A DNA stretch of 64,000 nucleotides from SCSIO-59966 sp046566185 (GCA_046566185.1 JBKHXE010000177.1:1-64000); one strand, 5' to 3'. Shown: positions 52,954 to 61,919, counted from the stretch's first letter. The notes: a model not told the origin generated them from the sequence alone. Made by a program: numbers and translations.

Positions 52954-53922
52954 GTGAGCCCGGCCGGGATGGAGTACCGCGCCCTGGGCCGGACGGGCCT
53001 GCGGGTCAGTCTCTGCGGGCTCGGCGGCGGCGGGGAGAGCCGGCTCGGGCTGAGGAAGGGATCGACCGAGCAGCAGGCGACCGCCGTCGTCCGGCGCGCC
53101 CTGGACCTGGGCATCACCTTCTTCGACACCGCTCCCAGCTACGGCACCGAGCAGGTCGTCGGCCGAGGCCTCGAGGGGCGCCGGCACGAGGCCGTGATCT
53201 CCTCGAAGACGGTGGCCCGGCGTCCCGACGGCTCACCGGTGGACGCCGCGGGCGTGCGGGAGGCGCTCGGCGGCACGCTGCGCCGGCTGGGCACGGACGT
53301 CGTCGACGTCTACCACGTGCACCGCGTGAGGCCCGAGGACTACGAGCACGTCGTCGCGGAGATCGTCCCGGTCCTGCTCGAGCTGCGGGACGAGGGCAGC
53401 ATCCGGTTCCTCGGCATCTCGGAGAGCACCGGCCACGACGGGCGGCACGGCATGCTGCAGCGGGCCCTGCAGGACGACTGCTGGGACGTGCTGATGACCG
53501 GGTTCACGTTCTTCAACCAGTCCGCCCGGGACGTGCTCTTCCCTCGCGCGATCGCCCACGGCGTCGGCGTGGAGATCATGGCCTCGGCTCGCAGCTACTT
53601 CAGCCGGCCGGAGCAGCTGGCCGAGCAGGTCGCGCGGCTGGTCGAGGACGGGACCGTCGCCCGGGACGAGGTCGACCCCGCCGACGCGCTCGGCTTCCTC
53701 CTGGCCGACGGAGGTGTGCGCTCCCTGAGCGAGGCGTCCTACCGGTTCGTCGCGCACGAGCCGGGGGTGCACGTCGTCCTCGTGGGAACGGGCAACCCGG
53801 CCCACCTGGAGGAGAACGTGCGGGCGCTCAGCGCGGGCCCCCTTCCCGACGAGGTGAGCAAGAGGCTCGTCACGGCGTTCGGCCACCTCTCCATGGCGGT
53901 CGACGCCCCGTGGCGGAGATGA
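52954..53922 (+). CDS. Aldo/keto reductase
   Basis: A 322-residue (alpha/beta)8-barrel oxidoreductase. It opens MEYRALGRTGLRVSLCGLG; the catalytic Asp and Tyr are expected in FFDTAPSYGTEQVVG, and Lys in ISSKTVARRP, matching the Asp-Tyr-Lys pattern. The His of the tetrad fits DVYHVHRVRPE. GTG 52954 or ATG 52969 could be the start; the second fits the family better, but the first is nearer the upstream gene. The substrate aldehyde or ketone is unknown. Confidence 0.88.
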   Translation: MSPAGMEYRALGRTGLRVSLCGLGGGGESRLGLRKGSTEQQATAVVRRALDLGITFFDTAPSYGTEQVVGRGLEGRRHEAVISSKTVARRPDGSPVDAAGVREALGGTLRRLGTDVVDVYHVHRVRPEDYEHVVAEIVPVLLELRDEGSIRFLGISESTGHDGRHGMLQRALQDDCWDVLMTGFTFFNQSARDVLFPRAIAHGVGVEIMASARSYFSRPEQLAEQVARLVEDGTVARDEVDPADALGFLLADGGVRSLSEASYRFVAHEPGVHVVLVGTGNPAHLEENVRALSAGPLPDEVSKRLVTAFGHLSMAVDAPWRR

Positions 53923-53968
53923 CCGCAGCCCCACCCCAGTGCACGTCAGGACACCGAAGGGATCCACG

Positions 53969-54430
53969 ATGACGACCACCGAGAAGGCGACTCCGACGGT
54001 CACGCGCTACGACATGAGGGTGCCGCTGCTGACCAGCGGTCGGACCAACCAGGTGCTGGCCCGCACCGACACCGTCGAGGTCCGCGCGAAGGTGTACGCC
54101 GAGGGCGGCGAGAACGCGCTGCACACCCACCTCGACGAGGACCACACCTTCTTCGTCCTCGACGGGGAGGCCACGTTCTACGACCCGGACGGCCGGGCGA
54201 CCGTCGTGGGCCGGTACGAGGGACTGATGATCCCCGCCGGTGCGTACTACCGGTTCCAGTCCACCGGCGACACCAACCTGGTCCTGCTGCGCTTCGGGGC
54301 GGACGTCCCGGCCCCGGACGGCGCCACGGCTCCGCGCATCGGCGTCGACGGCCTGCCCCTCGAGGGCAAGGACCCGCGCAACAAGCAGCAGCCGCCGGTC
54401 TACTCCGGCCGCACCTTCGGCCAGGCCTGA
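53969..54430 (+). CDS. Cupin-domain protein 5 (small)
   Basis: A 153-residue single cupin. Motif 1 is ALHTHLDEDHTFFVLDGEA, with the classical HxH-(x)n-E/H pattern, and motif 2 is GLMIPAGAYYRFQSTGDT, which lacks the usual second His. It follows the aldo/keto reductase in the same operon. It might bind metal weakly or act as a sensor or isomerase; its function is not known. Confidence 0.8.
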   Translation: MTTTEKATPTVTRYDMRVPLLTSGRTNQVLARTDTVEVRAKVYAEGGENALHTHLDEDHTFFVLDGEATFYDPDGRATVVGRYEGLMIPAGAYYRFQSTGDTNLVLLRFGADVPAPDGATAPRIGVDGLPLEGKDPRNKQQPPVYSGRTFGQA

Positions 54431-54453
54431 CGCTGTCCGGCGCGTCTGCCGGC

Positions 54454-55020
54454 GTGACCGGTCACCGCAGACTCCTCGGGGTGCTCGGTACGTTCCTCAA
54501 GGTCGGCGCCACGACCTTCGGCGGGATGTGGGCAGCCACCGACAAGCTGGAGCGCGACCTCGTCGACCGCACCGGCTGGCTGCCCAAGGAGGAGCTGCGG
54601 GCCTCCTTCATGCTCGCCACGTTGATCCCGTCGCCGCGCTTCCTCGGTCTCGGCGCGCTGGTCGGGTTCCGGGTGGGCGGCTGGGCCGGGGCCGTGCTGG
54701 GGGCGCTCGGGCTGATCCTGCCGACCTGCCTGCTCGTCGTGGCGGGCGCCGTCCTCGTCGGCCCCGACCTGCTGGCCGGACCCCTCGAGCCGATGACGAG
54801 GGCAGTCAGCATCGCGGTCGTGGGCATCCTGTTCGGCAACGCCTACCGGCAGGTCCGCGGCGAGAAGGGCGGCCGCCGCAGCCGGGGCATCGGTACCATC
54901 CTGAGCGCGGCGATCCTCTCGTCCGTCGTGCTCGGCGTGCCGTTGGTGGTCACGGCGGTCGTCGGCTTCGTCGCCGGCGCCCTGGTCCTGCGCCCGGAGC
55001 GCGATGAGGACGACCGGTAG
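54454..55020 (+). CDS. Chromate transporter-family protein, N-terminal domain
   Basis: A 188-residue membrane protein of the short-chain CHR type. The signature FLKVGATTFGGMWA is followed by PSPRFLGLGALVGFRVGG. About five hydrophobic helices are present. Short CHR proteins work as pairs encoded by adjacent genes, and here the partner starts on the last base of the stop codon (TAGTG). The family's named substrate is chromate, but a position in a catabolic operon suggests an organic or other anion. Confidence 0.82.
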   Translation: MTGHRRLLGVLGTFLKVGATTFGGMWAATDKLERDLVDRTGWLPKEELRASFMLATLIPSPRFLGLGALVGFRVGGWAGAVLGALGLILPTCLLVVAGAVLVGPDLLAGPLEPMTRAVSIAVVGILFGNAYRQVRGEKGGRRSRGIGTILSAAILSSVVLGVPLVVTAVVGFVAGALVLRPERDEDDR

Positions 55021-55547
55021 TGGACGACGTCGGCGTGCTGGAGATCTTCGTGCTCATGCTGGTCTCCGCCCTGTTCTCCTTCGGCGGCGGCAACGGGCAG
55101 ATCCCGCTCATCCAGGGGCGGTGGATCGAGACCGGGAAGCTCGCCCCCGAGTTGTTCTCCTTCTCCTTGGCGATCACCTATCTCGCCCCGGGCCCGCGCG
55201 CGGGGTTCGTCGCCGGTGTCGGCTACTACCTCGCCGGCCTGCCCGGCGCGGGTGCGGCCATGCTCGGCATCCTCGTGCCGACCGTGCTCGGCGCCGGGGC
55301 GGTCAGTACCGCACTCGACCGGATGCAGTCCATCCTGCGGCGGCTGAAGCCGTCGTCCGGGTTCGTCATCGCCGGGCTCATCGCCGCAGCCGCCTGGGGT
55401 ATCGCCCGGCCGTTGGACCTGCTGCCGGTGGAGATGCTGGGCGTGGCGGGGGTCGCCGTCGTGGTCGCCTGGCGGAACCTCGAACCGCTCAAGGTGGTGC
55501 TGGCGGCCCTGTCCCTCGGCCTCGCCTGGTCCCTCCTGGTGCGGTGA
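55020..55547 (+). CDS. Chromate transporter-family protein, C-terminal domain
   Basis: A 175-residue partner of the preceding protein. It carries the second CHR signature, ALFSFGGGNGQIPLIQ, followed by ITYLAPGPRAGFVAGVGYYLAG. It overlaps the first half by one base. It is the last gene of the ABC-importer operon and converges on the TPP enzyme gene, with only 16 bases between stop codons. Confidence 0.82.
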   Translation: MDDVGVLEIFVLMLVSALFSFGGGNGQIPLIQGRWIETGKLAPELFSFSLAITYLAPGPRAGFVAGVGYYLAGLPGAGAAMLGILVPTVLGAGAVSTALDRMQSILRRLKPSSGFVIAGLIAAAAWGIARPLDLLPVEMLGVAGVAVVVAWRNLEPLKVVLAALSLGLAWSLLVR

Positions 55548-55563
55548 GCGTCGCCGGCGACCG

Positions 55564-57393
55564 CTACTTCGGCTGGCAGACGACGTCCACAAGGGCGGGC
55601 AGCCCCGCCCCCCGTACGTGCTCGGCGGCGCGCCGGACGGCGTCCTGGACGGCGTCGGGCTCCTCGACCGGCCCCTCCGCCCACCATCCGAAGGACCTGG
55701 CCAGCGCCGCGAAGTCCGGTGCCGGGGTGTCGATCGCCATGCCGATGTGGGCGCGGGCCACCGGAGTGCCGCGCTGCCGGGCCAGTCGCTGCTGGTGCTC
55801 CCAGTCGTTGTAGTACGCGCGGTTGTTGAACATGACGACCAGCAGCGGCAGCTCGTAGCGGCTGGCCACCCACAGCGCGCCGGCGTCGAACATGAGGTCG
55901 CCGTCCGGCTGCAGGTCCACGACGAGCCTGCCGGATCCCTTGTGCGCGAGGGCAACGCCGAGGGAGATGCCGATCTGCGTCGCCGTCCCGAGCTGCCGGC
56001 CGGGGTGCCGGTACGGCTGGTCGAAGTCCCACGTGCGCAGCGCCCACTCGGCGGCCGTTCCGGCCGTCAGTACCCAGTCGTGCTCCTTGACGACCTCCCA
56101 GACGTCGGACGCGAGCCGGGACGTGGCCACCGGCACCTCGTCGCGCTTGGCTTCAGCCGTCGCCCGCCACGTCCGCCACACCCCGTCGTGTCGGCGCGCC
56201 AGGTCGTCGCGCCACGACTGCCGCTCGGCCGCGCGCGCGTCGTCGTCGCCCGCCACGAGGCGCCGGCACTCCTCGAGCAGCAGCGGCAGCGCCGTCGCGG
56301 TGTCGGCGGTGACGGAGAGGTCGGTCGGCAGCAGCTCGGCGTAGTCCTCGCTCCAGGAGGAGATGCCGACGTCGTTGAACCCGAGGTCGAGGACGGTGGT
56401 GCCCGGTGCCAGCCGCGACCGGATCGTCCGCGTCGTCGAGTCGAGCGTCTGCGTGGGCTTGCCCATGTCCTTGACGTCGACGAACAGCACGCAGTCGGCG
56501 TCCTCCAGCACCGTGCTGCCGGTGACGTTGAGGGGGTGCCGGTTCGGGAAGTTGAGCCGCCAGTGCGTCTCGACGACGCCGACGCCGACCGTCTCTGCGA
56601 GGTCGACGAGGGTGAAGAAGCTCTGCGGGTCGCGCCCGGCGTACGAGGGCACGACGACCGGGCGCTTCGCCGCGCACAGCCGCTCGGCCAGCGAGCGCAG
56701 CGCCCGGGGCTCCGGCGCGAGCGGCGAGGGGACGGCGGCCAGGCGCGGCAGGTCCGTCAGGTCGACGGGCCCGGTCAGCGGCGCCTCCTGCATGCCGGCG
56801 TCCAAGGCGACGTAGACCGGCCCCCGGGGCTCCTCCATCGCGATCCGGTACGCCCGGGCCAGCACGGTCTTCACCGACGGCAGGCTGCGCGGCTCGTGGT
56901 CCCACTTGGTGTAGGAGCGCACGGCCTCGCCCTGCACGTTGGCCGAGTGGATCCAGTCGATGTTGGGCCGGCGCCGGTCGTGCTCCGCCGGGCCCGACCC
57001 GCCCAGCACGATGACGGGGGAGCGGTCGATGTAGCTGTAGTAGACGCCCATCGTGCCGTGCAGCAGGCCGACGAGGTCGTGCAGCACCACCGCCATCGGC
57101 TCGCCGGTCGCCTTGGCGTAGCCGTGCGCGAGCGCCATCGCGATCTTCTCGTGCGGGCACTCGATCATCTGGATGTCGTCCCCGCCGTAGTTGACCAGCG
57201 AGTCGTGCAGGCCGCGGAACGACGAGCCCGGGTTGAGCGCGACGTGCTTCAGGCCGAGGCCCCGCAGGACGTCGACCATCACGTCCGAGCCCCACGCGGG
57301 CTCGTCGTACGGGGCCATGTTGTCGCCCCGGGCGTGGTGCTTCTCGTACGAGGCGGGGTGCTTGCCGCTGGCGTCGTCGGGCCGGTCGGTCAC
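55564..57393 (-). CDS. Thiamine-diphosphate-dependent enzyme 1 (benzoylformate decarboxylase/acetolactate synthase-like)
   Basis: A 609-residue TPP enzyme. The N-terminal domain (NPGSSFRGLHDSL) has the cofactor-activating Glu in CPHEKIAMALAHGYA. The C-terminal pyrophosphate motif reads QPDGDLMF followed by MFNNRAYYND near residue 494; the usual first Gly of GDG is Pro. That change might weaken Mg-TPP binding. It shares about the same plan with the enzyme at 58046 and they could form a hetero-oligomer. The GTGA overlap links it to the upstream hydrolase gene. The 2-oxo acid or other substrate is unknown. Confidence 0.85.
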   Translation of the reverse strand: MTDRPDDASGKHPASYEKHHARGDNMAPYDEPAWGSDVMVDVLRGLGLKHVALNPGSSFRGLHDSLVNYGGDDIQMIECPHEKIAMALAHGYAKATGEPMAVVLHDLVGLLHGTMGVYYSYIDRSPVIVLGGSGPAEHDRRRPNIDWIHSANVQGEAVRSYTKWDHEPRSLPSVKTVLARAYRIAMEEPRGPVYVALDAGMQEAPLTGPVDLTDLPRLAAVPSPLAPEPRALRSLAERLCAAKRPVVVPSYAGRDPQSFFTLVDLAETVGVGVVETHWRLNFPNRHPLNVTGSTVLEDADCVLFVDVKDMGKPTQTLDSTTRTIRSRLAPGTTVLDLGFNDVGISSWSEDYAELLPTDLSVTADTATALPLLLEECRRLVAGDDDARAAERQSWRDDLARRHDGVWRTWRATAEAKRDEVPVATSRLASDVWEVVKEHDWVLTAGTAAEWALRTWDFDQPYRHPGRQLGTATQIGISLGVALAHKGSGRLVVDLQPDGDLMFDAGALWVASRYELPLLVVMFNNRAYYNDWEHQQRLARQRGTPVARAHIGMAIDTPAPDFAALARSFGWWAEGPVEEPDAVQDAVRRAAEHVRGAGLPALVDVVCQPK

Positions 57394-58049
57394 GGGCGGG
57401 CTCCTCGTCGGGTCGGGTGCCGGTCGAGCGCGGCGAGGATCTCCTCGGTGGAGCGGACGCGTGCGGTGCGGGGGAAGACCTCCTCGGCGAAGAAGGTCCG
57501 CTGCGGGTCGCGGCCGGTCAGTCCCTCCGGAACGACGAAGACCTGCAGGTCGAGGTCGCGGGCCGCGTAGGCGGTGGAGGCCACGCCGACGTGCGTCGAG
57601 CCGCCGACCAGGATCAGCGTGTCCGCGCCGCGGGACCGCATGGCCGGGTGCAGGCAGGTGCCGTGCAGCGCCGACCACCGGTGCTTGGGGACGTCGAGGT
57701 CCTCGGGGCGCTGGCCGAGCTCGGCGAGCGTGCGGTAGCCCGGGTCCCCGCCGCCGTGCGGCGGCGACACCGGCCGGGGATGGTCGGGGCCGTAGGGGCG
57801 GTGCTGCCCATCGAGGTCGGTGAGGGAGCGCGCGAAGTCGAGCCCGTCGGCCCGGTGGTCGGCCCGGGCCCACGCGACGACGACCCCGCGCGCGCGGCAC
57901 TCGTCGGCCAGGCGCCGGACGTTCGGGACGGCCCCGGCCGCCTCGGCGCCCGCCCGGTAGTGCTCGAGCATGTCGAACACGCACAGGAACGTGCGGGCGG
58001 GGTCGAGCACCTCCTCGCCGCGGAACAGCGCCGGGTCCGCCGAGCTCAT
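57390..58049 (-). CDS. Isochorismatase-fold protein lacking the catalytic cysteine (copy 3)
   Basis: A 219-residue isochorismatase-fold protein. The Asp (FDMLEHYR) and Lys (VPKHRWSALHGT) positions are kept, but where relatives have T-N-V-C-V this one reads GGSTHVGVASTAYAA: residue 155, encoded by GGC at 57585-57587, is Gly. It is therefore either an isochorismatase-like enzyme that does not need Cys (as for true isochorismatases) or a non-catalytic partner. It overlaps the TPP enzyme genes on both sides by 4 bases. Confidence 0.82.
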   Translation of the reverse strand: MSSADPALFRGEEVLDPARTFLCVFDMLEHYRAGAEAAGAVPNVRRLADECRARGVVVAWARADHRADGLDFARSLTDLDGQHRPYGPDHPRPVSPPHGGGDPGYRTLAELGQRPEDLDVPKHRWSALHGTCLHPAMRSRGADTLILVGGSTHVGVASTAYAARDLDLQVFVVPEGLTGRDPQRTFFAEEVFPRTARVRSTEEILAALDRHPTRRGARP

Positions 58050-59827
58050 CGGGGGGACGTCCGCACGTGCACGACCGCGACGGCCCCACCGGTCGCGGCC
58101 TCGACGCCGCGGGCCAGGGCGCCGGGCAGGTCCTCGGGCGCCTCGACCGGGCCCTCGGCCCAGCAGCCGTAGGACCGGGCGAGGCCGGCGATGTCGACGG
58201 GGGGGTCGCTGATCCGCATCCCTATCCAGCTGTTCTCCGCCGGCCGGCCGCGCTGCTCGGCGACCTCGGCCTGGTGCGGCTCGTCGTTGTAGAAGCTCGA
58301 GTTGTCGTTGACGACCACGAGGGCGGGGATGCCGTAGTGCACCGCCGTCCACAGGGCCGAGGAGGCCATCAGCAGGTCGCCGTCGCCGACGATGCCGACG
58401 CCGAGCTGGCCGCGGTCGCGTGCCGCCAGCGCGCCGCCGACGAGGGCGCCCGGGCCGTAGCCGACCCCGCCGCCGCCGGAGTGACCCAGGTAGCTGCCGG
58501 CACCCGGCAGCTCCCAGACCCCCTCGGGCCAGGTGCGGGTGTTGCGCAGGCACAGCAGGTGGTCCACGTCGCGGACGGCGGCCCACGTCTCGGCGACCAG
58601 CCGGGCCGGCGAGACCGGGCGGTCGCCCCACCGGCGCCGCACCTGCTGGGCCTGCCCGTCCCGCAGCGCCCGGGCCCGCTGGACGACCTGGTCCCGGCGG
58701 GCGTCCACGACGCGCCCGTCGAGCCGTTCGCGCAGCGCCGCGACCAGCTGGGCGACCCCGGTGAGCGGATCGGCCAGCAGCTGGACGTCGCGGGCCAGCG
58801 GGCTGCCGAAGGCGTTGGTCCAGGAGGGCTGACCCAGGTCGCCGTGGGAGAGGTCGACGACCAGCGGGCCCCGCTCCTGGTCGGCCGTGCCAGCTCCCCG
58901 GGGCCCGCGGTCCCGCGTGCGCAGCAGCGCGTTCAGGTCGACCACGTCCACGGCCAGGACGACGTCCGCCTCGGACAGCAGCGCCGGGTCGCCGGTGCAG
59001 TTCTGCGGGTGCCGGGTCGGCAGGACGACCGTGTTGCGGTCGTCCCGGTACGTGGCGCCGAGCAGCTCGACGAGCTCGCCGACCGCTGCGGTGGCGCGGG
59101 GGTCCAGGCCCACCCGCCCGGCCACCACGACCGGGAAGCGGGCGGCTGCCAGGACCTCCGCCGCCCGGTCGACGGAGGCGGGGTCGGCGGCCACCGGCGG
59201 CGCGGGAGCGTGGCGGGAGAGGTCGGGCAGCGCGACCGGTGCCTCGAGCCGGGCCTCCTGCACGCCCGCGTCCAGGCTGACGTAGGCCGGGCCCCGCGGG
59301 GCGGACAGCGCCCGCTGCCGGGCCCGCGTCACGTCGGCCACGAACGCCGCCGGGGTCGTCGGCTCGGCGTCCCACACCGTGTAGTCCCGCACGAGCTGGG
59401 CCTGCGTGGTGGCTGAGTGGATCCAGTCGATCGGACGCCGCTGAGCGGGGTCGGCCGGTCCGCTGCCGCCGAGCAGCAGCAGCGGGGTCCGGTCGCAGAA
59501 GGCGTCGTAGATGGCCATCGACGCGTGCATCAGCCCGACGAGGTCGTGCACCGCGGCCACCCCGAGCCGGCCGGTGGCCTTGGCCCACCCGTGCGCCACC
59601 GCCACCGCCACCTCCTCGTGCAGGCACAGGAGGAGCTGCGGGTCGGTGTTGCCGCCGTGGTTGACGAGCGAGTCGTGCAGCCCGCGGAACGACGACCCGG
59701 GGTTGAGCGGGACGTAGGGCACCTGCAGCGCGGCGAGCAGGTCGACGACGACGTCGCTGCCCCAGGCGGCAGGCTGCCGGTCCCTCGGCAGGCCGACCGG
59801 CCTCTCGACGTCGGGGGTGGTGCTCAT
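58046..59827 (-). CDS. Thiamine-diphosphate-dependent enzyme 2 (benzoylformate decarboxylase/acetolactate synthase-like)
   Basis: A 593-residue TPP enzyme with the activating Glu in CLHEEVAVAVAHGWA and the canonical pyrophosphate motif GIVGDGDLLMASSAL...NDN near residue 477. Shared segments with enzyme 1, such as PAWGSDVVVDLLAALQ and NPGSSFRGLHDSLVN, show a common origin. Its intact GDG contrasts with PDG in enzyme 1. The start ATG overlaps the AAA+ gene by 4 bases. Confidence 0.87.
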   Translation of the reverse strand: MSTTPDVERPVGLPRDRQPAAWGSDVVVDLLAALQVPYVPLNPGSSFRGLHDSLVNHGGNTDPQLLLCLHEEVAVAVAHGWAKATGRLGVAAVHDLVGLMHASMAIYDAFCDRTPLLLLGGSGPADPAQRRPIDWIHSATTQAQLVRDYTVWDAEPTTPAAFVADVTRARQRALSAPRGPAYVSLDAGVQEARLEAPVALPDLSRHAPAPPVAADPASVDRAAEVLAAARFPVVVAGRVGLDPRATAAVGELVELLGATYRDDRNTVVLPTRHPQNCTGDPALLSEADVVLAVDVVDLNALLRTRDRGPRGAGTADQERGPLVVDLSHGDLGQPSWTNAFGSPLARDVQLLADPLTGVAQLVAALRERLDGRVVDARRDQVVQRARALRDGQAQQVRRRWGDRPVSPARLVAETWAAVRDVDHLLCLRNTRTWPEGVWELPGAGSYLGHSGGGGVGYGPGALVGGALAARDRGQLGVGIVGDGDLLMASSALWTAVHYGIPALVVVNDNSSFYNDEPHQAEVAEQRGRPAENSWIGMRISDPPVDIAGLARSYGCWAEGPVEAPEDLPGALARGVEAATGGAVAVVHVRTSPR

Positions 59828-60741
59828 TCGCCGGCGAGCAGCGCGGCGCGCTCGGCGTCGGCCGCAGCCCGGAGGTCGTCGGCCGTCACCGCGCCGGGGT
59901 CCAGGCCCAGCTCCGGGCGTGACCCCATGGCGCGCAGCACGAGCTTGCGGACCCGGCGGCCGTCGAGGCCGACCGATCGCTTCGCGAGGTCGCTGACCAG
60001 CTCGTGGTCACCGGCCAGCCGGTCGAGCCCCGGGAACACCATCGCCGACTGGGCGATGGTGTGCCGCAGGATCTCGGCGATGGTCGGCTCGTCCGGCAGG
60101 CCCAGCCGCAGCGTCAGGTCCGCCCGGTCGAGGAAGGCCTCGTCCACGGCGGCCGCGAAGTTGGTGGTGCCCAGGACCAGGACCTGCGGGCAGGTCCGGC
60201 GCAGCATGTCGAGACCGGTCAGCAGCGCGTCCGTGGCGCGGTGGACGTCGACCGGGTTGGTCTCGAAGCTGGCGGTGCTGCGCCGGACGGCGAGCGCCTC
60301 GATCTCGTCGACCAGCACGACCGTGTGCGGGCGGCGGGCGGCGATCTCCGGCAGGGTGTCGGAGAAGAGCCGCAGCACCGCCCGCGGACCCTCCCCGAGC
60401 ATGTCGCTCGGGAAGGCGTGCGGGTCGATCTCGACGAACGTCGTCGCCCCCCGCGGGGCCAGGGCGAGCGCCACCTTCTGCGCCAGCCCCTGGCAGAGGG
60501 TGGTCTTGCCCGTGCCCGGTGGGCCGGACAGCAGGATCAGCCCGTGCGGGGCACCGTCGAGCTGGGCGAGCGCGCGGCCGTGCCGCAGCACGAGCGTCGC
60601 CGTGCCGAGCAGCCGCTCCTTCAGGCCCGCGGGCGTGACGATGCTGTCCCACGGGCCCTCGTGGTGGTCGGCCGGCAGGGCGTGCACCCCGACGATGCCG
60701 GGGGGGTACGTGGCCGCGACGCCGGTGGAGGTCAGCGCCAT
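59824..60741 (-). CDS. TRIP13/Pch2-like AAA+ ATPase
   Basis: A 305-residue single AAA+ ATPase. Walker A is SGPPGTGKTTLCQGLAQK (residues 73-80 for GPPGTGKT), Walker B is VVLVDEIEAL (141-150), and sensor/finger residues lie in TTNFAAAVDEAFLDRADL. The pattern WDSIV, TTLCQGLAQKV, VEIDPHAF and DALLTGLDML matches TRIP13/Pch2 proteins, the HORMA-domain remodellers, more closely than MoxR or FtsH. In bacteria such proteins are best known from CBASS defence, but no CD-NTase, HORMA or effector gene is present. Here it sits between a cupin and a TPP enzyme gene, so a catabolic protein is its likely client. Confidence 0.8.
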   Translation of the reverse strand: MALTSTGVAATYPPGIVGVHALPADHHEGPWDSIVTPAGLKERLLGTATLVLRHGRALAQLDGAPHGLILLSGPPGTGKTTLCQGLAQKVALALAPRGATTFVEIDPHAFPSDMLGEGPRAVLRLFSDTLPEIAARRPHTVVLVDEIEALAVRRSTASFETNPVDVHRATDALLTGLDMLRRTCPQVLVLGTTNFAAAVDEAFLDRADLTLRLGLPDEPTIAEILRHTIAQSAMVFPGLDRLAGDHELVSDLAKRSVGLDGRRVRKLVLRAMGSRPELGLDPGAVTADDLRAAADAERAALLAGE

Positions 60742-60745
60742 CGCC

Positions 60746-61828
60746 TCACGGCCAGGTCGGGCGCTCGACCGGTGGCCACTGGATGGTGGACGGGTCGCCG
60801 GCCTGCTGGTCGCGGATGTGGTCCGGCGGCTCCTCGAACAGGACCAGCGGGTCGCAGAGCACGCGCATCGTCTCCAGCAGGCTGTCGAAGATGTGGATGC
60901 GGACCAGCTTGGCCGTGTTGTCAGGGTCGTCGTTGAAGTGCTGGTGCCACAGGAAGTGGTCGACCACGATCAGGTCGCCCTTCTTCCACGAGTACGTCTG
61001 CCCGCCCTCGGGCTCGGTGCCGAGGTAGGAGTGGCCCGTGCCCTCGATGACGTACAGCCAGGCCTCGCCGGGGTGGCGGTGCATCGACTGCCCCCGGCCG
61101 GGACCGAACTCGAGCATCGCCATGGTGATGCCGGTGGTCCGGTGACCGATGGCCTTGTCCAGCAGGAACGTCGTCCGGGTGCCGCGGGGGGTGTTGAGCA
61201 GCTCGAGGGAGTCCCAGGCGGTGTGCAGCCGGCCGGAGCGGAGGTCGGACTGCTGGCGGGCGACCCGGCGGATCCGGCGGGCGTAGGGGTCGTCCCCCTC
61301 GGCGTGCTCGGTGTAGGGCGGGCGCTGCGGCAGCTCGGAGAAGTCGGCGTCGCCGCGGTCCTCGAGCACCGACATCCGCATCGTCTCCAGGGTGGGTTCG
61401 CTGGAGAAGCTCATGTACCGCAGGGCGGCGCTGCCCGAGGCGTCCTGACCGCAGCGGTGCCAGGCCCACATGGGCAGCAGCAGCGAGTCACCCGCGGCCA
61501 CGTCGATGCGCTCGCCGTCGATCTCGAACCAGCCGGTGCCCCCGACCACGAGGACCATGGCGTCCCACGAGTGCCGGTGGATGCTGGTGGCCATGCCCGG
61601 GTCGACCTCGTGCACCAGCGCGTCCATGGTGCGGGTCTGCCGGTCGCCGTCGGCGCCGACGTAGACGCCGACGCGCGAGCCGCGGCCGGTCTCCTGCAGC
61701 GCGACGTCCTCGACCGCGACGACGGTGCGCCGGTTGGCCCGCCAGTCCTCAAGGAACTTCTGGCGACGGCTCTTCTGCACGTGGTAGTGGGTGACCGACG
61801 TGGTCGTCTTGGTACTCATCGTGGGCAT
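60746..61828 (-). CDS. Cupin-domain protein 6 (bicupin)
   Basis: A 360-residue bicupin. The first cupin has SIHRHSWDAMVLVVGGTGWFE and LLLPMWAWHRCG, and the second SMHRHPGEAWLYVIEGTGHSY and LIVVDHFLWHQHFN. Both have complete metal-binding patterns (two His in each motif 1). Starts at ATG 61828 (AGAGG just upstream) or 61819 are both possible. It is directly upstream of the TRIP13-like gene, echoing the Cdc48-like/cupin and EutA-like/cupin pairs. Function is unknown; an oxygenase is suspected. Confidence 0.82.
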   Translation of the reverse strand: MPTMSTKTTTSVTHYHVQKSRRQKFLEDWRANRRTVVAVEDVALQETGRGSRVGVYVGADGDRQTRTMDALVHEVDPGMATSIHRHSWDAMVLVVGGTGWFEIDGERIDVAAGDSLLLPMWAWHRCGQDASGSAALRYMSFSSEPTLETMRMSVLEDRGDADFSELPQRPPYTEHAEGDDPYARRIRRVARQQSDLRSGRLHTAWDSLELLNTPRGTRTTFLLDKAIGHRTTGITMAMLEFGPGRGQSMHRHPGEAWLYVIEGTGHSYLGTEPEGGQTYSWKKGDLIVVDHFLWHQHFNDDPDNTAKLVRIHIFDSLLETMRVLCDPLVLFEEPPDHIRDQQAGDPSTIQWPPVERPTWP

Positions 61829-61919
61829 CGACCTCTGCGGGACGTCTAGCGGGCTAAAGGACTGACCATTCGCGGTGATCCTCGCAGCCGTCCGCGGGGC
61901 GGTCAAGGTGCGGGGCCGG

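Noticed and set aside
59824..60741. CBASS defence locus, suggested by the TRIP13-like ATPase
   Set aside because: No CD-NTase, HORMA protein or nuclease/membrane effector was found nearby; neighbours are metabolic enzymes.
61858..61868. AGGACTGACCA upstream of cupin 6 as a further GntR operator
   Set aside because: Two mismatches break the left half-site, and the gene is internal to an operon already controlled at 63370; it is probably chance.
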